From assembly GCA_035528035.1 (NCBI GenBank), contig DATKZI010000060.1, positions 1-64,000 of the forward strand: 64,000 bases of DNA. Reading direction: 5' to 3'. A program made the position numbers and the translations under genes. This document shows, one piece after another, positions 57,321-64,000 of this stretch (positions are counted from its first letter, which is position 1; every line of letters begins with the position of its first letter). The stretch comes from JABLTI01 sp035528035 (lineage in GTDB: Archaea; Asgardarchaeota; Heimdallarchaeia; JABLTI01). A model generated the notes under the pieces. That model was not told the DNA's origin and did no database searches. It worked only from the letters and a program-made list of their open reading frames with translations.

Positions 57321-57335
57321 CATTATTATTTAGTC

Positions 57336-58547
57336 TTATTTTATTATCAATGTGAAATTATGATTAAAGTTCGAAGTAAAAGAATTACCAAATTTAGTTT
57401 CAATAAAGGCTGTTACTCTAAATGTATAATCTAAACCTAAAGTTACATCCTCTAAATCTGCCCATACTCCAGTTGTTACAGTTTTTAATCCCTCGAAATT
57501 ATATACTATTGTCCAATTATTCGAACCTAATACTTCTTCAGATGTTGAATTAATTAATTCTATAGTAAATGATCGTAATTTAAATCGCCAGTGTCCAGGG
57601 TTATTTATTGTTACATCAGCATAAATAAACATAAAATTACCATCTTTTACTTGATAAGTCAATGCTCCATCATCTACAACATTAATAACACCAATTTCTG
57701 AATCCCAATCAGCTGCTAATGTATCGATAATTGGTATGAAAACTACAATTGTAAGTATTAAAGACGGAATAATAATTCGCTTATTCTTCATCGCTTTTTT
57801 ATAAAATAACTTGAATTTTTGTTTTATTGATTTACCTTGGGAATCATTAATTTGCTTTCTTGAATCTTTTTCATTGTTTTCTTCAAAGATTTCTTCATTT
57901 TTTTTCTTGATATTACTGAACAGAAATACTAAAACTAGAATTGCTGCTACAGATATTGCTAGGATAGATAATCCTTGTGGTGTTTTAAAGTAAAATAAAA
58001 TACCACCAAAATAAGGAATTCTACCAATAATTATACCTATAACTCTATCTTGATGTATTTGTAGCTCTATAACAGTAGGTAAATCAATGTACAGATCATT
58101 TGTATTCGGATTATCACCTTTTGTAGTAAACCAATATTCTCCAGTCTCATTATCTTGGTAAATGCGATTTACCCGGTGAACAATTGGCACATAATTAGGA
58201 TCATCAATAATATTTTCTTGTGTCGAAGCATTGATTTGGTAGAAAACAATACAATCACCAATTTTAATTTTTGAAGGGTCAATACCTTTGACTATTAACA
58301 TATCCTTTCTAATATCATTATCATGTCTATTCGAACCATAATAGGTAGGTTCCATAGATCTTGAGGTAACAATCACTAGCGGAGTATCTGTATGCAAGGC
58401 TGCTTTAAGAATCCAATTAAAGCTAAATATTAATAGAATAGCAAGTCCTAAAAAAACGATAATTTCTATAAATTCCTTTACAGCTTTTCTTTTTAACCAT
58501 TTCTTCTTAGATTTTTGTTTCCTATCCTCAACATTGTTTTGAGACAT
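57336..58547 (-). CDS. Signal peptidase I (S26B, Ser/His type) with fused C-terminal ectodomain
   Basis: 403 residues; a usual archaeal enzyme is about 180-220. Membrane helix about 27-48, catalytic S64 in TSRSMEPT, H124 in PIVHRV, and Asp in TKGDNPNTND, the Ser-His-Asp of archaeal/eukaryotic (Sec11-type) peptidases. A second helix lies about 188-210. Residues 211-403 are an extension with a Lys/Glu linker, a signal-like hydrophobic segment (IIIPSLILTIVVFIPII) and a beta-rich domain (FMFIYADVTINNPGHWRFKL), LEA14-like in its NPG motif. Processes secreted proteins. ATG start. Confidence 0.85.
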   Translation of the reverse strand: MSQNNVEDRKQKSKKKWLKRKAVKEFIEIIVFLGLAILLIFSFNWILKAALHTDTPLVIVTSRSMEPTYYGSNRHDNDIRKDMLIVKGIDPSKIKIGDCIVFYQINASTQENIIDDPNYVPIVHRVNRIYQDNETGEYWFTTKGDNPNTNDLYIDLPTVIELQIHQDRVIGIIIGRIPYFGGILFYFKTPQGLSILAISVAAILVLVFLFSNIKKKNEEIFEENNEKDSRKQINDSQGKSIKQKFKLFYKKAMKNKRIIIPSLILTIVVFIPIIDTLAADWDSEIGVINVVDDGALTYQVKDGNFMFIYADVTINNPGHWRFKLRSFTIELINSTSEEVLGSNNWTIVYNFEGLKTVTTGVWADLEDVTLGLDYTFRVTAFIETKFGNSFTSNFNHNFTLIIK

Positions 58548-58685
58548 CCCTATAACCTCATTTATAATCTAAATTATAAAAAATCGAATTAAAATACGTT
58601 TTCAATTGAAGTTATTTCATTCATCTATAACTCTTAAAATAAATAGCTATTAACAAAATAATTTAGTTGTATTTCATTCATTTTT

Positions 58686-60083
58686 TCATGAAAAGAATTC
58701 CTCATTAATAGCTATGAAATTACTTATACCATATCTTTTTCTTAAAATAATTCCTTTTGCTTCTAAGCGACTAATTGCACGAGAAACTGTTGATTTTGAT
58801 AAATCAGTTAATCGACACAAATCTGTTTGAGTAAGTTCTTTATGTTGCAAAATCATTTCAAATATGGCATATTCTTTTTCAGTAAGTATTTCCTTCCATT
58901 TTTGCTGATTGATTCGATCTGATATATTTCTTTCCTCAACTAAAACACTCATAGTTTCTTCCATACCCGAAACCACCTCAATTTCATTCTTCTTTTTCTT
59001 TTGAAGTAATTTTACTGTTATAAAACCAGTTAATGTTATAATGGGAACTAATACACTTGGGAGTATAACCCCTAGAAGATTATTTTCTCTTATTTCACCA
59101 ATAAGATGAATATTAACTGGCAAATAAGTATAATAACATTGTAATGAAACATTAGCATATATATTCCTTACTTCTGAAATATCAATAACAACTTTAAGAT
59201 ACATTGTTTCACCTACACTCAATTCCCAATTGGAGATGTTTGTTATAATCCAATAAGGTGTGATTATTACCCCTGTTAATTGTGTACTCTCATTATTGAA
59301 AACAGTAAAGATTTTCTCAATTGGTTTGTTGCTTGTTCGTATATTTCCTATATTCCAATCAATTGGTGTTATTATTAAATTATGCAAAGTTAATCTTCGA
59401 GTGTAATTTATGCTTGCATAGAAATCGTTCGAATTAACCTCCAACCATGCTAATGTGAGTTGCCCTGTAATAGAGGTAATTGTATGTGATTCTGGCTCAA
59501 CATTCAACAACGATATTTCTGTATCACATATAAAGAAAACATTTTGAGATCCTAAAGTTCTATTCCAATTTATACCCAATTGGTAATTATAGTTAGATTC
59601 CAAATTAGTTGTATCTTGAACAAAAGATATTTTAATATTCCTTTTCAAGCCAATAGGAATGATTGAGGAAAGATCGTATTCAATTATAGTTCCATTTTCC
59701 CAGACGGTTAGTTGATGTGATAATGTGATACTCCCCTCTTCTATAACTAGAACATTTCTTACAGTTCCCAAAACTGTAATGCTTTCATTTATAATTCCCT
59801 TTGGTGTAAATGATTTTAATCCTTCTATTCCCACATAATTTATATCTAATAGGACTTGTGCTGTTTTTAAATGTAGAAAACAAGTTACTTTTACCGATTC
59901 AATTGCATTCAACTCAGAGTTTTGTATATACATACCTTTACCAAATGTTGTTTTTGTAGTTGGTGAATCAATATTTTTTATTTGTTCATTATTAGTAAGA
60001 GTTCTTTCTATAGATGAATAATCGAGTAATTGAAAAGATATTATAGTAAAGATTAATATCGCAATGTAAACACTTTTTCTCAT
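58686..60083 (-). CDS. Membrane-anchored winged-helix regulator with ectodomain
   Basis: 465 residues. Signal peptide (AILIFTIISFQLLDY), a beta-rich ectodomain of about 300 residues with LHLKTAQVLLDINYVG and several sequons, a single helix (LLGVILPSVLVPIITLTGFITV) ending KLLQKKKKN, then a cytoplasmic MarR-like winged helix (EILTEKEYAIFEMILQHK, TDLSKSTVSRAISRLEAKGI). The layout is that of one-component transmembrane transcription factors. Genes on both sides encode exported proteins on the same strand (131 and 138 bases apart). ATG start, TGA stop. Confidence 0.8.
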   Translation of the reverse strand: MRKSVYIAILIFTIISFQLLDYSSIERTLTNNEQIKNIDSPTTKTTFGKGMYIQNSELNAIESVKVTCFLHLKTAQVLLDINYVGIEGLKSFTPKGIINESITVLGTVRNVLVIEEGSITLSHQLTVWENGTIIEYDLSSIIPIGLKRNIKISFVQDTTNLESNYNYQLGINWNRTLGSQNVFFICDTEISLLNVEPESHTITSITGQLTLAWLEVNSNDFYASINYTRRLTLHNLIITPIDWNIGNIRTSNKPIEKIFTVFNNESTQLTGVIITPYWIITNISNWELSVGETMYLKVVIDISEVRNIYANVSLQCYYTYLPVNIHLIGEIRENNLLGVILPSVLVPIITLTGFITVKLLQKKKKNEIEVVSGMEETMSVLVEERNISDRINQQKWKEILTEKEYAIFEMILQHKELTQTDLCRLTDLSKSTVSRAISRLEAKGIILRKRYGISNFIAINEEFFS

Positions 60084-60214
60084 TATTATTCACTCGTTTA
60101 GTTTTCTTTTTGTTAGTTTGATAAAATGAGAGAGATGATAACAAACATTTCTAATTTTCAAAATTTCAATGCTGTTTTCATCCATATGCTCATTTCACCT
60201 TAGATTTTTACTTT

Positions 60215-61564
60215 TTAATCAAATTCATCTATCAATATCTCTTCAGTTCCATCTCCTAACCATCTGACCATATATACAATTTCTTGAGTATTATCATCAA
60301 ATTGAACGTCATACCTAATAATATCATCAGGTTCAAAGGTTATATTAGTAGTATTTTGATATGTATCTACACCGATGATGAAGTACCATAATTCCATCTC
60401 ATAATCTTCATTGTTATAATAAAACAAGGTGTAAACATACTCAAAACCAAATGTTAACCATTCAATTACTTCAGATATACTAAAAGCATAATCATATGCT
60501 TCAGTAAAGGTCATGTCGGGAAATGTCACATTATAAAACTCTATTGAATTAATTGTTCCATAATTATCATCAATCACCACTTCCAAACAAACGCCTTTAA
60601 TATATTCATGATAGAAATGGATACCCCAATATCCAGAATCACTCCATTCGGCATCTATAGTGTAATTGTATGTAGACAGATAAGAAACAACTTCCAGATT
60701 AGCCAATGCAATATCTATTGCTTCTTGTTCTGTATGGTTCGATTCCCACATTCGATATTTTATTAAGTATACATCAAGAGTTGTGTCATTAACTAATGAA
60801 TAGAGCCAATCAGATGTTCCTTCAATGATATTATAGTCACTCACGTAATTAATTCGCCAACGATTTTGAGTGAAAATACCACTCATACGATACTCTGGAT
60901 TATTTTCTTTCCAAGCTATTACATTAGATTGTTTTTCAGTTAAACTATATATTTCTTGAAGTGAATGAGTTGCACCTGGAAAACGGCAATAGATTTCTAC
61001 ATGGATTATACTTTGATTTAAGTCTGAAATTACTACTATTGCAGAAGAATCAGTTTCATTGTGAAGATAATTTACATACCAATATTCAAAACCGTCATAC
61101 CATACTGTTGGATAAATAAATCTGTAAAGGTTTCGCCAAAAAACTATTTCCGGATCCAATTGAGCAATATCAATAATTTCTTGTTCAGTGTAATTTGGTT
61201 CATTTGGATTTCTAACTAGGTAGTAAAGAATTTTGCCTGTTTCAGCATCAATTTCGACATAAGCATATTTCATCCAACTGTATTCATCTTCAATATAATT
61301 AAGAAGATCAATAGAAAACTCAAAAGTCCAAATTCCATCAATTAATTTTCCATTAATATTTACATTATCATTTTCATCTAAAAAGAGGGCTACTTCGGGA
61401 ATAGATTCAGCTATTTCAAGTGCTTCGTCATAGCTTAATTCCCCTTTTTGATTTTTTAATGATAATAAACCTCCAAAAACACTAGAAACCATCAATAAGG
61501 TGATTATTGCGGTAAGTATCAGTGTAGGAGACAATCCTTTTCGAGATTTTAGGTTAATTTTCAT
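60215..61564 (-). CDS. Secreted PepSY-type repeat protein with pilin-like N-terminus
   Basis: 449 residues from the ATG at 61564; GGGG (complement of 61572-61575) is seven bases upstream, favouring it over ATG 61570. N-terminus KSRKGLSPTLILTAIITLLMV resembles class III (pilin-like) signal peptides with cleavage after KG. Then about five PepSY-like repeats of 70-90 residues, each beginning with a helix such as YDEALEIAESIPEVALFL, YTEQEIIDIAQLDPEIVFW, HTEQEAIDIALANLEVVSYL and FTEAYDYAFSISEVIEWL, followed by a WY-rich beta strand. Role unknown; surface-assembled or soluble. Confidence 0.7.
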   Translation of the reverse strand: MKINLKSRKGLSPTLILTAIITLLMVSSVFGGLLSLKNQKGELSYDEALEIAESIPEVALFLDENDNVNINGKLIDGIWTFEFSIDLLNYIEDEYSWMKYAYVEIDAETGKILYYLVRNPNEPNYTEQEIIDIAQLDPEIVFWRNLYRFIYPTVWYDGFEYWYVNYLHNETDSSAIVVISDLNQSIIHVEIYCRFPGATHSLQEIYSLTEKQSNVIAWKENNPEYRMSGIFTQNRWRINYVSDYNIIEGTSDWLYSLVNDTTLDVYLIKYRMWESNHTEQEAIDIALANLEVVSYLSTYNYTIDAEWSDSGYWGIHFYHEYIKGVCLEVVIDDNYGTINSIEFYNVTFPDMTFTEAYDYAFSISEVIEWLTFGFEYVYTLFYYNNEDYEMELWYFIIGVDTYQNTTNITFEPDDIIRYDVQFDDNTQEIVYMVRWLGDGTEEILIDEFD

Positions 61565-61785
61565 TTTCATACCCCATTATTTTTTTGATTTTAACCTATC
61601 ATTGTTTGCAACAATTTAAAACAGTAGATGTTTATCTGGTTCACTTATATTGGACTATATATAAAGAAGTATTTTTCATCATTTTTTTAATTTTTTAAGA
61701 ATAAATTAGTGAAAATTTCTGTCATTTTAAAAATTTTTAAGTTAAAAATAAAAAAAATTGAAATAAATAATAAAAAATCTAGTTC

Positions 61786-62349
61786 TCACATAATCAATTT
61801 ATCAGTTAATTCCAATTTAGGTAATAATGATTTTCTTAATTTAGCGATTTTAGGACTTATCATAACTCTACAATATCCTTGATTAGGATTTTTCTTATAG
61901 TATTGCTGATGGTAATCCTCAGCTTCATAAAATTCCTTTAAAGGTTGAACTTCTGTTACTATTGGTCTATTCCAATGTTCTTCTGCTTTCTTCATATTAG
62001 CATTTATAACTTTGACATCTTTCGGATCATTATAGAATATTATTGAACGATATTGGGTTCCAATGTCGTTTCCTTGTCTATTTTTAGTGGTAGGATCATG
62101 TATGTCAAAGAATATTTCAAGAATGTCATTTAACGATATTTCTTTGGGATTATAGATTACTTTCACAACTTCTGCATGACCTGTTCTTCCTGAACATACT
62201 TCTTCATAAGTAGGATTCTTGGTAGTTCCGCCAGCATAACCAGAAATAACTTCTAGTCCTTTAATTTGATGATAAACTGCTTCCAAGCACCAGAAACATC
62301 CTCCTCCTAAAACAATTGTATTAAAATTATTATTAGTAATTATTTTCAC
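61786..62349 (-). CDS. msrA: Peptide methionine sulfoxide reductase A
   Basis: About 187 residues. Catalytic C18 in GGGCFWCLEAVYHQIKG, and the GYAGGTTKNPTYEEVCSGRTGHAEVVKV block, with the substrate-pocket segment YRSIIFYND and the C-terminal Cys (GYCRV), are diagnostic. Reduces methionine-S-sulfoxide with thioredoxin; cytosolic. A GTG at 62349 is inside the SD-like AGGTGA, so initiation may be a few codons later at ATA or ATT. TGA stop. Confidence 0.92.
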   Translation of the reverse strand: MKIITNNNFNTIVLGGGCFWCLEAVYHQIKGLEVISGYAGGTTKNPTYEEVCSGRTGHAEVVKVIYNPKEISLNDILEIFFDIHDPTTKNRQGNDIGTQYRSIIFYNDPKDVKVINANMKKAEEHWNRPIVTEVQPLKEFYEAEDYHQQYYKKNPNQGYCRVMISPKIAKLRKSLLPKLELTDKLIM

Positions 62350-62494
62350 CTAGATGAACATATTCAACAAAAGTCTTAAAGCTCTTTAATTATAATCTTT
62401 AGTTTCCAGTAACTTCTTCTTTTGAAAATGAATTTTGATTTAAGCTGATTTTTTCATTAGTAAAATCTATTAGTTTTATTATGCTAGCTAATTT

Positions 62495-62932
62495 ATGATT
62501 AAAACAAATTTTACTGCAATAAAAGATCATATAATTGGAATTGGTGGAATTTTTTTCAAATCAAAAAATCCTGACAAATTAACTGATTGGTACAAGTCAA
62601 CATTAGGTTTTAGTGTACAAGTTCCATATAGTGAGGATGATACTGCTATAACTTTTAAATGGAAAACATTCGAAGGTGAAAATCATAATACCGTTTGGGC
62701 ACCATTTAAAGAAGATACAGATTATTTTGCACCAAGCCATAAAAACTTCATGATAAACTATATTGTCAAAGATATTGAAGGACTAATCCTAAAATTGGAA
62801 CAAAAAGGAGTAAAACTTATTGATCACTTAAAAGAATATCCCTATGGAAAATTTGCATCTATATTAGACATTGAAGAAAATAAAATTGAATTTTGGGAAC
62901 CAAATATGGATTTCTTTAAAGATAAATATTAG
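62495..62932 (+). CDS. VOC/glyoxalase-superfamily protein
   Basis: 145 residues. GIGGIFFKSKNPDKLTDWYKSTLGFSV is the classic VOC opening, paired with NYIVKDIEGLILKLEQKGVKLIDHLKE and the end IEENKIEFWEPN. A single VOC module pair, likely homodimeric; the metal ligands include the final Glu. Chemistry unknown. ATG 62495, TAG stop with TAA eight codons later. Confidence 0.85.
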   Translation: MIKTNFTAIKDHIIGIGGIFFKSKNPDKLTDWYKSTLGFSVQVPYSEDDTAITFKWKTFEGENHNTVWAPFKEDTDYFAPSHKNFMINYIVKDIEGLILKLEQKGVKLIDHLKEYPYGKFASILDIEENKIEFWEPNMDFFKDKY

Positions 62933-63029
62933 ATGCCAAATTTAATATCTTTCCCCTAACCAACTTCAAGAGCTATTGATATTTTTATAATTGCAGTCAG
63001 ATAATGGTATAAACGGAGTTATTTCTATT

Positions 63030-64000
63030 ATGACAGTAAATCCAAATGATAATTCTTTAAATGAAGAAGCTATTTTGGGCATTCTATTTAGTATTGAACT
63101 AAATCCAAAAGATGAAGCAACAAATGAGTATATTATTGAAAATACTCGAAGAATAAAAACAGATGTAGAAACTCTCGAGACAGTTGGCAAGCGCCGTCTT
63201 GGTGAACAGATAAGTTCGTTACCTCAAATTCTAAAATCATTACAAGAAAACAAATTTGTTAAACTGGAAAATAATTGTTATTCATTGACTGAACTGGGCA
63301 AAAAAATAGGTAAAAAAGTACGCATTCGTTGGTTAAGTGAAGGATATGGTGAAATCTTCATAAAATGTGCTAATAGTCAAGCTTATGGTCAATTTTGTGA
63401 ACGTGCTTATGGTAAAAATCTAATTCAATTTAATGTTGTAAATATGTATCAACTTGATCTCCTTCAAAAAAGATTGACGCTAAAACCATCAGATGTAGTT
63501 CTTGATTTAGGTTGTGGTCTTGGTAAAATAACTGAATATCTAGCAAATGAGACCAAAGCAAAAATGCTAGGTATTGATTTTTCAGTTAAAGCAATTGATT
63601 GGGCTAAACAAAATACCAAATTAAATGAGAAATTATCTTTCGAAGTAATGGATATTAACGAATTAGATTTTCCTGCAAATACTTTTGATGCAATAATTGC
63701 TCTTGATGTTCTTTACTGGGTTGATGATTTAGAATCTGCTATGAAAAAAATAAAAGAAATACTAAAACCAAATGGTCGAATGGGTGTTTTTTATGTTCAA
63801 TTTAAATCACCAACAGATACTACTGATACCCTTTCCGTTGATGACACTCGAATTGTTAAACTCTTAAAACAACTTGATTTTAAATACGATTTTCTTGATA
63901 TTAGCGATATTGCTCTTGAGATGTGGAAAGATCAATTAATAATTGGTCAAGAATTACGCCCTCAATTTGAACAAGAAGGAAATGTGGATATAATCGATGA
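63030..64000 (+). CDS. SAM-dependent methyltransferase with N-terminal helical domain, 3'-partial
   Basis: 323 full codons read before the window ends. ATG 63030, GGAG at 63015-63018. The first 95 residues are helical, with RRLGEQISSLPQILKSLQE and EKNN-type winged-helix-like character. From residue 145 on, the class I methyltransferase motifs are clear: VVLDLGCGLGKITEYLA, MLGIDFSVKAIDWAK, FEVMDINELDFP, DAIIALDVLYWVDDLE and ILKPNGRMGVFY. The antisense reading at 62966-63190 is a shadow. Substrate unknown. Confidence 0.88.
   Translation, partial: MTVNPNDNSLNEEAILGILFSIELNPKDEATNEYIIENTRRIKTDVETLETVGKRRLGEQISSLPQILKSLQENKFVKLENNCYSLTELGKKIGKKVRIRWLSEGYGEIFIKCANSQAYGQFCERAYGKNLIQFNVVNMYQLDLLQKRLTLKPSDVVLDLGCGLGKITEYLANETKAKMLGIDFSVKAIDWAKQNTKLNEKLSFEVMDINELDFPANTFDAIIALDVLYWVDDLESAMKKIKEILKPNGRMGVFYVQFKSPTDTTDTLSVDDTRIVKLLKQLDFKYDFLDISDIALEMWKDQLIIGQELRPQFEQEGNVDIID

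Noticed and set aside
62966..63190. Leftward 74-residue frame
   Set aside because: Antisense to the methyltransferase gene and lacking any domain or SD; a shadow of the real frame.
1..64000. CRISPR arrays, insertion sequences, tRNA or rRNA genes
   Set aside because: No regularly spaced repeats, terminal inverted repeats with transposase, or tRNA cloverleaf landmarks were seen by eye; short or divergent tRNAs could be missed without a covariance search.

Overview
The window looks like chromosomal DNA from an archaeon, most probably an Asgard (Promethearchaeota) lineage close to Lokiarchaeia. It is strongly AT-rich, roughly 30% G+C by eye. Genes are led by purine-rich Shine-Dalgarno (SD) sequences, TTG starts are frequent, and TATA/BRE-like promoter elements occur. 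The protein set is typical: many HEAT, TPR and ankyrin repeat proteins, single-pass secreted proteins with C-terminal membrane anchors, a Ser/His-type (S26B) signal peptidase, a W/Mo aldehyde oxidoreductase, and proteins of eukaryotic flavour (longin-like domain, GOLPH3/GPP34-like protein, RING/PHD-like zinc module). No rRNA, tRNA, CRISPR array, transposon or prophage was seen. The lineage call is inference.

Layout. 1-3.6 kb: Fe-alcohol dehydrogenase (cut by the window start) and a tungsten-type aldehyde:ferredoxin oxidoreductase with a fused C-terminal SCP2-like domain. 3.6-15.4 kb: unknown small genes, a secreted propeller-like protein, TPR and HEAT proteins, small membrane proteins and acetyltransferases, including a two-domain GNAT gene interrupted by one in-frame TAG. 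15.5-19.8 kb: HGSNAT-like membrane acyltransferase, S9 peptidase, and a Staygreen-family protein. 19.8-28.2 kb: secreted proteins, a HEAT gene overlapping its neighbour by ATGA, an alpha/beta hydrolase, a P2A-type Ca2+ ATPase and a nucleotidyltransferase-fold protein. 28.4-36.6 kb: TPR-longin fusion, a second LVIVD-type protein, HEAT, a second HGSNAT-like protein and a large TPR protein.

36.7-39.5 kb is the most unusual segment. A divergent GRPRKY/coiled-coil protein faces two tandem secreted proteins that resemble cut-down family-5 solute-binding proteins. Each of these two genes has the same promoter: a TATA box between two dyads (TTTTGTM-N4-TACRAAA) whose starts are exactly 42 bp apart. 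Each is followed by a hairpin/T-tract or by a small ferredoxin-fold-like gene, and a perfect hairpin plus T9 ends the block. The two genes appear to start at ATT/ATA codons.

39.5-50 kb: a second S9 peptidase, ankyrin, beta-lactamase-fold, HEAT-like, TPR, DUF998-like, methyltransferase and NUDIX genes (the NUDIX gene also lacks an ATG/GTG/TTG start). 50-64 kb is envelope-oriented: a large GATase-like secreted protein, a receptor-like protein with extracellular Ig/CARDB-like domains and a cytoplasmic winged helix, zinc ribbon and RING/PHD-like module, a flavodoxin, a GPP34-like protein with a hydrophobic insert, a signal peptidase with a fused ectodomain, a membrane-anchored winged-helix regulator, a pilin-like PepSY-repeat protein, MsrA, a VOC protein and a partial methyltransferase at the right edge.
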